NCBI GenBank assembly: GCA_964564655.1
Contig: CAZMBO010000077.1
Span: 1 to 7,140 of the forward strand
Direction of reading: 5' to 3'
From: UBA8687 sp964564655
Lineage (GTDB): Bacteria; Nitrospinota; Nitrospinia; Nitrospinales; VA-1
Length of the DNA stretch: 7,140 bases
A model generated the notes under the pieces. It was given only the letters and a program-made list of their open reading frames with translations. It searched no databases and was not told the origin of the DNA. Position 1 is the first letter of the stretch; the number at the start of each line of letters is the position of its first letter. This document shows, piece after piece, positions 1-5,185 of the stretch. The position numbers were made by a program, and so were the translations under genes.

Positions 1-148
1 GGGAACTGGATTAGCCCAACAAGGGAGTTTGAAAGAAGCCATTAATTACTTTCAAAAAGCCCTACGACTTAAACCTGATCTTACATCGGCTCGCAAAAAC
101 CTTGAAATGGCTATTCGTGCATATGAGGAAGCGGGTAAACCCAAGTAA
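1..148 (+). CDS. TPR-repeat protein, C-terminal fragment (5' end outside window)
   Basis: The reading frame is open from base 2 to a TAA at 146-148 and gives 48 residues. The fragment reads GTGLAQQGSLKEAINYFQKA and then a helix rich in Leu, Lys and Pro-Asp. This matches the tetratricopeptide repeat consensus (G-x-x-x-x-x-x-G-x-x-x-E-A-I-x-x-F-x-x-A-L-x-L-x-P), with a second, partial helix (ARKNLEMAIRAYEE) capping the array. TPR arrays are protein-binding scaffolds; nothing here identifies the partner. The missing N-terminal part could carry other domains, so the protein's full function cannot be read. The frame ends in a short basic tail (GKPK). The call of a TPR protein is secure; anything beyond that is not. 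Confidence 0.8.
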   Translation, partial: GTGLAQQGSLKEAINYFQKALRLKPDLTSARKNLEMAIRAYEEAGKPK

Positions 149-175
149 CCTAGCCCTGATTTCTACTATAGCCAA

Positions 176-190
176 ACCCTTTTAAAGGGT
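176..190. other. Short hairpin-forming palindrome after the TPR gene
   Basis: ACCCTTT and AAAGGGT flank a single central T, so the RNA could fold a short hairpin 27 bases after the TPR stop codon. A run of T residues occurs only at about 209-216, some 19 bases downstream, so this is not a canonical intrinsic terminator. It may still help end the transcript. No gene is visible between 149 and 344. Confidence 0.25.
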
Positions 191-256
191 GCCCACATTA
201 GTTACGTTATTTTTTTCTGATCCTGTAAGCCCTTTTTCTTGTACAATTAAACAAGT

Positions 257-284
257 TTGAGTACTAATTATCATAAATTATAAC
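257..284 (+). promoter_or_regulatory. Candidate sigma-70 type promoter for the beta-barrel gene
   Basis: A -35-like TTGAGT (257-262) and a -10-like TATAAC (279-284) are separated by 16 bases and lie about 60 bases upstream of the ATG at 345. Transcription would begin near 291, inside or just before the hairpin at 286-309. Position and spacing fit well, but the region is AT-rich and such matches arise by chance. Confidence 0.4.
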
Positions 285-285
285 C

Positions 286-309
286 ACCAATTTTTCACCG
301 GGAATTGGT
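286..309 (+). other. Inverted repeat in the probable leader of the beta-barrel gene
   Basis: ACCAATT (286-292) and AATTGGT (303-309) form a perfect 7-bp inverted repeat around the 10-base loop TTTCACCGGG. It sits at or just after the expected transcription start and 35 bases before the ATG. It could be an operator or a leader hairpin; the sequence does not decide between them. Confidence 0.3.
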
Positions 310-344
310 TATATTACTAAACAAAAGTTTGCTAGCTTTTATTT

Positions 345-1178
345 ATGTACCTTTACCGATTCCCTCTGCTATCAAATATTATCTCTCTTGTCCTTGTAGT
401 TCCTTTGTGTTCGTTTGCTGAACCAAAAAACAACAGCGATAAAATAGTTCCTCAACCTATTCAGGAAATGTTTCAGTCGAACTTGGTCTATCCTCAGGAT
501 AAAGATGAAATCCAATTTACTTTATTCCCATCCTTTAACAAAAATCAAAGTGGTCAAAAAGCGAGAACCTTATTCGAGATTGAATATGGAATTACGGACG
601 CATTTCAGGTCATCTTCGAATGGGACGGATTGCTACACCAAAATCCGAGGACTGGCCCTACAATTGCTGGACCCGGAAACATTGAGGTTGGTGCTCAATA
701 TAGTTGGATGGGCTTGGGTGATGGCAATACACACTTTTCTTTTGGAAATTTAATTGAAATCCCTGTAGGGCCAGTAAAAAATGGTCTCACAGAAGGTTTT
801 ATTGAAGTACAACCCTTTATAATTTTGGCGAGAGACTTTCCCGAGTTAAACCAGAGCCAAATTTTTTTCGAGCTTGGCTTTGACTGGGTTAACCAGGTTA
901 GAAATGTTCCTGAAAGCACAGAACCCGAAGTTGATAGTATTTCATGGAACGTAGGCGCTTTTTTCCCCATTGGATTCTGGCGCGCAACTTTAGAAATAAA
1001 CGGAAGCAATAACAAATGGGACGGCGGCAACCGAAACGATATATATATTACGCCAGGTACTATTTATAAATTATCCAAAGAGTGGGAAATAGGTATAGCC
1101 ACACCTATTGGGGCTACCAATACTGCTGACGATTATCGAGTTGTAGGTTACTTGATGTGGGAGTTTGAATTGGATTAA
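345..1178 (+). CDS. Exported outer-membrane beta-barrel protein, MetA-pathway/transporter-like
   Basis: This 277-residue protein starts with a Sec signal peptide (basic R5, hydrophobic 8-22, likely cleavage at SFA|EP after residue 25). The rest is a succession of alternating polar/hydrophobic strands separated by short Gly/Asn/Asp turns, for example TLFEIEYGITDAFQVIFEW, NIEVGAQYSWMG, FSFGNLIEIPVG, SQIFFELGFDWV and YRVVGYLMWEFELD. The GITD-x-FQV motif and the later KEWEIGIATPIG strand pair are typical of the 'putative MetA-pathway of phenol degradation' / outer-membrane transporter-like barrels of 250-300 residues. That family name reflects one early member, so a role in phenol breakdown should not be assumed. 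The protein ends in a strand but without a terminal aromatic residue. No clear Shine-Dalgarno sequence precedes the ATG at 345. The gene stands alone and converges on the next one. Barrel fold likely; substrate unknown. Confidence 0.75.
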   Translation: MYLYRFPLLSNIISLVLVVPLCSFAEPKNNSDKIVPQPIQEMFQSNLVYPQDKDEIQFTLFPSFNKNQSGQKARTLFEIEYGITDAFQVIFEWDGLLHQNPRTGPTIAGPGNIEVGAQYSWMGLGDGNTHFSFGNLIEIPVGPVKNGLTEGFIEVQPFIILARDFPELNQSQIFFELGFDWVNQVRNVPESTEPEVDSISWNVGAFFPIGFWRATLEINGSNNKWDGGNRNDIYITPGTIYKLSKEWEIGIATPIGATNTADDYRVVGYLMWEFELD

Positions 1179-1227
1179 AGAAAATTATATAAAAAATATG
1201 CGCTGTAAACTCTTTATGACATACCAG

Positions 1228-1902
1228 TTACTTTGTTTTTTTTCTAGCAGCATTTTTTGGCTTTGCTTTAACTTTTTTTCTGGTCTCTCTAAGCCATTTT
1301 TGAAGAGTTGAGTCTTTCGGATGTTTCTTTTCTGGTAGTCCACTGCCACGGATTAACTTCTGTAATCCATAATCATTTTTAAAATCGAGAAACTGTAAAT
1401 TCGGATTGTCCTTTAATTTTTTAATAACGGAAGAACAATAGTCTTCACGAAGATGATCCATTTTAACCCTGTCTGTTATCGGATGAGGGCTTTTGGAAGG
1501 TTCTGCCTTTGCTAGTCGATTCAAAAATTCTTCCTGATAAATTTTTAGATCGACGCAGGATAGATAGTGGGCGATCTTTTTTTTGTCCCTGCGATACCAA
1601 GTAAGGAAACTCTCCTTATCTAAGACGAGCACGTTAGGGTTTTCAGTCATCAAAAGGCCGCCAGCAAGATCAATTAATCGGCCACTTTTAACCCGAATTT
1701 CTCCAAGACTAATAGAATCTTCCATCGTCGTCCATACATCCATTAGAGCTTTAAAAGTATTATCAAAACCAGTTCTTCCTGCATCAAAAGCTCTAGCTAA
1801 AATATTGGTATGGTCACAGAGTAACTCAAACGCATCTCCAAACCCCCAGCTATCAGAATGCTCAAGTTTGCCAAGTAGGATCATATAGCTAGATTCATTC
1901 AC
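1228..1902 (-). CDS. Hypothetical protein with a lysine-rich C-terminal tail
   Basis: The 224-residue product is not recognised. It is likely cytoplasmic: no signal peptide or membrane segment is seen. The start is a GTG at 1902-1900, supported by a strong AGAGG (AAAGAGGT) seven bases upstream. The N-terminal half (1-110) mixes helical and hydrophobic segments (ELLCDHTNILARAFDAGRTG, a GRLIDLAGGLLM stretch). The second half is charged and helical, and the last 25 or so residues are strongly basic (RETRKKVKAKPKNAARKKTK), which suggests nucleic-acid contact, though that is inference. It lies 52 bases downstream of the nuclease gene on the same strand, so the two may be co-transcribed. An internal ATG at residue 7 is an alternative start without comparable ribosome-binding support. 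The 3' end carries an 8-base A run (1236-1243 on the opposite strand), a possible slippage site that would only change the last residues. Confidence 0.7.
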   Translation of the reverse strand: MNESSYMILLGKLEHSDSWGFGDAFELLCDHTNILARAFDAGRTGFDNTFKALMDVWTTMEDSISLGEIRVKSGRLIDLAGGLLMTENPNVLVLDKESFLTWYRRDKKKIAHYLSCVDLKIYQEEFLNRLAKAEPSKSPHPITDRVKMDHLREDYCSSVIKKLKDNPNLQFLDFKNDYGLQKLIRGSGLPEKKHPKDSTLQKWLRETRKKVKAKPKNAARKKTK

Positions 1903-1954
1903 GGCCTTTACCTCTTTAATGGAATGACCTTAGAAACTTTTTCTGCTTCAAATA

Positions 1955-2386
1955 TCATTCACACCATTTATGAGTTTTCTTCCCGCCATCATACCTGACA
2001 GCCATACCTGCCTCAACCAACACATCAGCAAGGTTCTCTCCGTCTATAATAACATCCGCAGCTATCCTAAAATATTTGCCCCGCTCCATACTCTTTAAAA
2101 CAATCTGTTCCGCATCCTTGAGAAAATCAGCGACCATCTGCTGCGCCTGTTGAGCATTGTACTTTTCCTTCTCGCACTTTCCCTTTATCTCTGGTGTGTC
2201 AATTCCATTGACTCGGATTGATATTTCCTCGCCGATGATGGGATGAAGGCCAGGAAGGTTGAAGGTAATCGTATCGCCGTCATAGTTTCTCAAGTAGACA
2301 GCCCCTTTGTAGTCGCCAAAGGATTTGGCAAGAACATGGGAAGGCAACGACAGGAAAGAAAGTATTACAATTGTGAGTACCCTCAC
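1955..2386 (-). CDS. Secreted thermonuclease-family (SNase-like) nuclease
   Basis: This 143-residue protein belongs to the staphylococcal nuclease family, calcium-dependent phosphodiesterases of the OB fold that cut DNA and RNA. The Sec signal peptide spans residues 1-20 (hydrophobic VLTIVILSFLSL, cleavage at VLA|KS), so it acts in the periplasm or outside the cell. The catalytic set can be placed by motif: YDGDT with D36, D38 and T39; R58 in IRVNGIDTPE; D63, T64 and E66 in the same motif; and R107 in GKYFR. All the residues matching D21, R35, D40, E43 and R87 of the S. aureus enzyme are present, so it should be active. C71 and C142 could form a disulfide. I chose the GTG at 2386: AGGAG lies eight bases upstream and the signal peptide then begins MRVLTI. 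A GTG three codons earlier (2395) abuts that AGGAG and is the less likely start. Possible roles are nutrient DNA degradation or defence; the sequence does not say which. Confidence 0.9.
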   Translation of the reverse strand: MRVLTIVILSFLSLPSHVLAKSFGDYKGAVYLRNYDGDTITFNLPGLHPIIGEEISIRVNGIDTPEIKGKCEKEKYNAQQAQQMVADFLKDAEQIVLKSMERGKYFRIAADVIIDGENLADVLVEAGMAVRYDGGKKTHKWCE

Positions 2387-2412
2387 AGGCGTCACTCCTA
2401 AATGCCCTATTA

Positions 2413-2418
2413 ATTATA
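2413..2418 (-). promoter_or_regulatory. Candidate -10 box for the nuclease gene
   Basis: On the minus strand the sequence reads a perfect TATAAT at 2418-2413, about 27 bases before the nuclease start codon, giving an expected leader of about 20 bases. No good -35 hexamer lies 16-18 bases upstream (the best is AATGTT-like), so the promoter is only partly supported. Confidence 0.35.
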
Positions 2419-2470
2419 TCTTAAGGCCTTGTTAAAACATTAATTAACTACACCTATCTGCTCAGGGGTG

Positions 2471-2499
2471 TTGTAAAAACATTTAGACTAAACTATATT
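2471..2499 (+). promoter_or_regulatory. Candidate sigma-70 type promoter for the small membrane protein gene
   Basis: TTGTAA (2471-2476) and TATATT (2494-2499) are separated by exactly 17 bases. Transcription would start near 2506 and give a leader of about 108 bases before the ATG at 2614. This is the best-spaced promoter candidate in the window, and it points away from the minus-strand nuclease gene, as expected for a divergent region. Confidence 0.45.
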
Positions 2500-2519
2500 G
2501 AAGAATAACCTATCTTTTT

Positions 2520-2550
2520 GCTATCCCGAATACAAGTTTTTAGCGATAGC
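2520..2550 (+). other. Inverted repeat followed by T residues in the leader
   Basis: GCTATC (2520-2525) pairs with GATAGC (2545-2550) across a 19-base loop, and four T residues follow. In a transcript from the promoter above this would be a leader hairpin. The stem is only 6 bp and the loop is long, so it is a weak attenuator or terminator candidate. Confidence 0.2.
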
Positions 2551-2584
2551 TTTTGCTTACCATGGTTGAAGTTTTACCGCTGGT

Positions 2585-2602
2585 CTTTAATTTAAATTAA
2601 AG
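2585..2602 (+). promoter_or_regulatory. 18-bp perfect palindrome touching the Shine-Dalgarno sequence
   Basis: CTTTAATTTAAATTAAAG is a perfect 18-bp palindrome. Its last two bases are the first two of the AGGAGG ribosome-binding site (2601-2606) of the gene at 2614. As DNA it could be an operator; as RNA it could fold a 7-bp AT hairpin around TTAA that slightly masks the Shine-Dalgarno sequence. The simple A/T composition makes chance more likely than for a mixed sequence. Confidence 0.35.
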
Positions 2603-2613
2603 GAGGATTGGTT

Positions 2614-2811
2614 ATGAACAAAGACTCTTCGATTGCACTGATTATTGCCATTATTATTACCATTATAGCATCGACACCACTTTACTATTCCCGAGACTAT
2701 TCTCGTGGGTCGCAAGGAAAATCCTCGGAAGGTTCAGATACAAAAGTGTCAGAGCCAATGAAGAGAACAGGTCAAATTTCTGAAAGCTCTACGGAATCCA
2801 CCATGCCGTGA
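2614..2811 (+). CDS. Small single-span membrane protein, unknown function
   Basis: This gene encodes 65 residues and has the best ribosome-binding site in the window: AGGAGG at 2601-2606, seven bases before the ATG at 2614. A TTG two codons earlier (2608) overlaps the spacer and is unlikely. After a short N-terminus (MNKDSS) there is one strongly hydrophobic helix, about residues 7-26, made almost only of Ile, Ala, Leu and Thr. A polar, Ser- and Gly-rich, probably disordered tail follows (28-65). The helix could be an uncleaved signal anchor, leaving the tail in the periplasm; the alternative topology cannot be excluded. No family is recognised. A gap of 131 bases separates it from the thioredoxin-fold gene on the same strand, so co-transcription is possible but not shown. 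The excellent Shine-Dalgarno sequence and clear membrane segment argue that the gene is real. Confidence 0.7.
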   Translation: MNKDSSIALIIAIIITIIASTPLYYSRDYSRGSQGKSSEGSDTKVSEPMKRTGQISESSTESTMP

Positions 2812-2865
2812 CTAAAACATACCTAGCCGCGGTATCAATATTAATTTCCCAAGCGAACAGCGGTA

Positions 2866-2895
2866 ATGACGCCATAATATTTTTATGATTAAATA
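2866..2895 (+). promoter_or_regulatory. Weak promoter candidate before the thioredoxin-fold gene
   Basis: ATGACG (2866-2871) and TAAATA (2890-2895) are spaced by 18 bases, with the start codon at 2943 about 47 bases further on. Both hexamers deviate from consensus, so this is only a candidate for separate transcription of the downstream gene. Confidence 0.2.
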
Positions 2896-2942
2896 TAGGT
2901 AACCATGAATTTTAAAACTTCTCCTAATTGAAGGTGTCTACC

Positions 2943-3548
2943 GTGAAAAATTTGATTTTAGTCCTTACCATTTTATGTTTTACCCTTTTAACAAATATCG
3001 GATTCGCCCGAGAACTTCTTGTGCTCAGTGGCGAAAATTCTCAAAACTCTAAGCGATGGCAGGAAGAAGTTCTTCCCGAATACTCAACCAGTGCTTCGGG
3101 GAAAAGCCTCCCTATCAAGATTGTGCCCGTAAAGGGAAATCGTTTCCCAGAATGGTTAGCAAAGGCTCTGGACGAAGGGCGCGTGGGCGAGATTTTGGGT
3201 ACCCCTACTTTTCTGATTTGGGACTCAAAAAGAGGAAAGGAAATTGGCCGTATAGAAGGCTATACTCAGAAGCTCAGGTTTTTTTCACAACTTAAAGAAG
3301 CAATAAGTATGATTGACCAGGGTCAACACCCAGGTAAAAGGGAAGGCTCTGGTGGTCATAGGGATGAGGGTTCTGGAGGAGATCAACGTCAGGAAGAAGG
3401 CTCCGGCAATAGCAGTAATATAATGGATCATATTTATAAAACTCCGGAAGAAGCCAAAAAAGCCTCGGAAATGCTGGGGCTTGGTGGAGAAATTCATACC
3501 CACCAAACGCCGGGGGGAACTATATATATGCCAGGAGCCACCATGTAG
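2943..3548 (+). CDS. Periplasmic thioredoxin-fold protein (SoxS-like) with SxxS in place of CxxC and a His-containing C-terminal module
   Basis: The start chosen is the GTG at 2943: GAAGGTG lies six bases upstream and the product then begins MKNLILVL, a standard signal peptide (1-22, cleavage at GFA|RE). A TTG at 2928 is the longer alternative. Residues 23-125 resemble the SoxS-type periplasmic thioredoxins: a strand (ELLVLS), the active-site loop running into KRW, EEVLPEY, SASGKSLPI, the cis-proline motif GTPTFLIWD (87-89 T-P-T), then EIGRIEGY and an FFSQL helix. Where the family has C-x-x-C before the R-W pair, this protein has S33-Q-N-S36, and no cysteine remains after the signal peptide. 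Residues 134-155 form a linker with three EGSG units. Residues 160-201 (TPEEAKKASEMLGL, then HTH, then IYMPG) look like a small DUF3721-like domain, again with no cysteine. It is therefore predicted to be redox-inactive and perhaps a binding or chaperone protein. The fold call is from memory of motifs and moderately sure. Confidence 0.75.
   Translation: MKNLILVLTILCFTLLTNIGFARELLVLSGENSQNSKRWQEEVLPEYSTSASGKSLPIKIVPVKGNRFPEWLAKALDEGRVGEILGTPTFLIWDSKRGKEIGRIEGYTQKLRFFSQLKEAISMIDQGQHPGKREGSGGHRDEGSGGDQRQEEGSGNSSNIMDHIYKTPEEAKKASEMLGLGGEIHTHQTPGGTIYMPGATM
3342..3407 (+). repeat. Imperfect EGSG linker repeat inside the thioredoxin-fold gene
   Basis: Three in-frame units encode EGSGG (3342-3356), EGSGG (3366-3380) and EGSG (3396-3407), separated by charged spacers (HRD and DQRQE). 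The copies differ at synonymous sites (GGC/GGT, TCT/TCC), so they are not a recent exact duplication. They read as a flexible, highly charged linker between two domains. Confidence 0.6.
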
Positions 3549-3784
3549 CTTTTCCCGCAAGGAATACGTTGGTAATTTAATTAAAGATATTACATATTGA
3601 TCTGGTTGTGGTTATCCTATGCGACGATTCTTATGAATTCATCGAATGGAAACAGGTTGGAATGGATCAGGAGTGCAACTAATAGAAGTTCTGTTCGACT
3701 ACTCTAAAAACGAAAGAGTTTTGATAAAGGAATTAAAATCGAAAACCTGTATTTTGTAATTGCCATCTAAAAAAGGATGTTTCT
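3549..3784. other. Intergenic region with no convincing gene
   Basis: This 236-base stretch separates the thioredoxin-fold gene from the aldehyde dehydrogenase gene. It holds a 10-bp palindrome ATGAATTCAT (3633-3642) flanked by ATTC and GAAT, a weak ACTCT/AGAGT inverted repeat near 3702-3719, and the ribosome-binding sequence AAGGA just before 3785. A short open frame without a good start runs from 3581 to a TAA at about 3679 and has protein-like composition, but it has no ribosome-binding site. No clear promoter or terminator was found. Confidence 0.4.
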
Positions 3785-5173
3785 ATGGCTGAAAAACTAA
3801 AAGTCCGTTCACCTTACGATGGACATTTGATAAAAGAAATTGATCTGGATGATGAGACTCGTATAGAACAAGCCCTAACCACAGCAGAAGAACTGGAACA
3901 AAAAAAACCTCTTCCAATACCAGAGAGAATTTCCATCCTGAATAAAACTGCTGACTTGGTTGAAGCAAAGGCAGAGGAATTTGCCCGACAGTCTGCAGAA
4001 GAAGGCGGAAAACCTTTGATCGACTCCCGAATTGAACTGACCCGGGCAGTACAGGGAATACGGGAAGCCGCAAATTCGATAGGTCAACTCACAGGACATG
4101 AGATTCCAATGAACCTGACGCCTTCATCCATGAACCGAATGGCATTTACCACCCGCGAGCCTATTGGTATCGTTGCTGCTATCAGTGCTTTTAATCATCC
4201 TTTCAATTTAATTGTTCACCAGGTAATACCTGGAGTAGCCGTAGGTTGCCCAGTGATTGTAAAACCCGCACGCACAACCCCCCTATCCTGCTTGAATCTC
4301 GTCAACTGCCTATACGAAGCTGGTTTGCCAAGAGAATGGGTACAAGTTATTATCTGCAAAGGTTCACTGGCCGAAAAAATTGCTACTGACCCAAGGGTTT
4401 CTTTCCTAACGTTCATTGGCTCTGGAGAAGTAGGTTGGGGTCTGCGATCCAAATTGGCCGAAGGCGCACGATGCGCATTAGAACATGGAGGCGCAGCACC
4501 TGTTATTGTGGAGCCGGATGCCGATATCGATGATGCCTTGCCTTTACTAGCGAAAGGCGGGTTTTATCATGCAGGTCAGGTCTGCGTTTCAGTACAACGC
4601 ATTTTTGTGCACGAAGATATCGTAGAAAGTTTCTCCAACAAACTTGTGGCTATCGCAAAAAATTTGGTGGTGGGAGATCCGACGGATGAAAAAACGGAGG
4701 TCGGGCCTCTTATTGAGGAAGGAGAAGTGGATCGAATCCACAATTGGGTTGAAGAAGCCAAAGCGGCTGGTGGAAAAATTTTAACCGGGGGCAACAAAAT
4801 TGGTAATACCTGCTATGAACCAACGGTTATTCTGAACCCACCTTATGATATAAATGTCTCTCAATGTGAAATCTTTGGCCCGGTCATCAACATTTATTCA
4901 TATAAGAACAGGAACGAGGCTATAAAGTTTGCAAATGATGTTCCCTTCGCATTTCAGGCTGCAGTTTTTACCAACGATATCAATGCCGCTTTAGAATCAG
5001 CTAAGGACTTAAACGCAGCAGCCGTAATGATAAACGATCACACTGCATTTCGTGTCGACTGGATGCCATTTGCAGGCAGAAAATCTTCCGGACTCGGCGT
5101 TGGCGGAATTTTACCCAGCATGATTGAGATGACAGAAGAAAAACTAATCGTATTCAGGTCAAAATTAATTTAA
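3785..5173 (+). CDS. NAD(P)-dependent aldehyde dehydrogenase family protein
   Basis: The 462-residue product is a full-length member of the ALDH superfamily (usual length 450-500) and oxidises an aldehyde to an acid or thioester with NAD(P). No signal peptide is present, so it is cytoplasmic. The N-terminal two thirds hold the cofactor domain: FNHPFN with oxyanion residue N137, VIVKPARTTP with K160, FIGSGEVG (210-217) as the Rossmann loop and LEHGGAAP with general base E233. The catalytic thiol is C267 in GQVCVSVQR. E362 in CEIFGPV contacts the nicotinamide ribose, and FAGRKSSGLGVGG is the usual C-terminal motif. The GQVC-x-x-x-QR and EHGGAAP forms resemble the lactaldehyde/phosphonoacetaldehyde/sulfoacetaldehyde-like subfamilies, but the substrate cannot be read. 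The start is well supported by AAGGA seven bases before the ATG. No pathway partner adjoins it, and the gene converges with the next one after 12 bases. Confidence 0.95.
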   Translation: MAEKLKVRSPYDGHLIKEIDLDDETRIEQALTTAEELEQKKPLPIPERISILNKTADLVEAKAEEFARQSAEEGGKPLIDSRIELTRAVQGIREAANSIGQLTGHEIPMNLTPSSMNRMAFTTREPIGIVAAISAFNHPFNLIVHQVIPGVAVGCPVIVKPARTTPLSCLNLVNCLYEAGLPREWVQVIICKGSLAEKIATDPRVSFLTFIGSGEVGWGLRSKLAEGARCALEHGGAAPVIVEPDADIDDALPLLAKGGFYHAGQVCVSVQRIFVHEDIVESFSNKLVAIAKNLVVGDPTDEKTEVGPLIEEGEVDRIHNWVEEAKAAGGKILTGGNKIGNTCYEPTVILNPPYDINVSQCEIFGPVINIYSYKNRNEAIKFANDVPFAFQAAVFTNDINAALESAKDLNAAAVMINDHTAFRVDWMPFAGRKSSGLGVGGILPSMIEMTEEKLIVFRSKLI

Positions 5174-5185
5174 ACGAATTTCTTT

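Noticed and set aside
176..216. Intrinsic terminator after the TPR gene
   Set aside because: The hairpin is AT-rich in its centre and the T run starts about 19 bases after the stem, not directly after it.
695..1030. Open frame on the minus strand inside the beta-barrel gene
   Set aside because: It lies wholly within a gene that has a signal peptide and strand pattern, lacks a ribosome-binding site, and its peptide shows no domain logic.
2905..2931. Eight-codon leader peptide (MNFKTSPN) before the thioredoxin-fold gene
   Set aside because: It is very short, has only a weak AGGT upstream, and shows no run of regulatory codons or paired hairpins that would suggest attenuation.
3056..3295. Plus-strand open frame inside the thioredoxin-fold gene
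   Set aside because: It is a different frame of a coding region with a clear signal peptide and fold motifs; the composition (Ser/Arg-rich) is typical of a shifted frame.
3783..4452. Minus-strand open frames opposite the aldehyde dehydrogenase gene
   Set aside because: They are antisense to a gene with all ALDH motifs, and have no ribosome-binding site or recognisable protein features.
5174..5185. Bidirectional terminator between the two convergent stop codons
   Set aside because: Only 12 bases separate the genes and they contain no inverted repeat.
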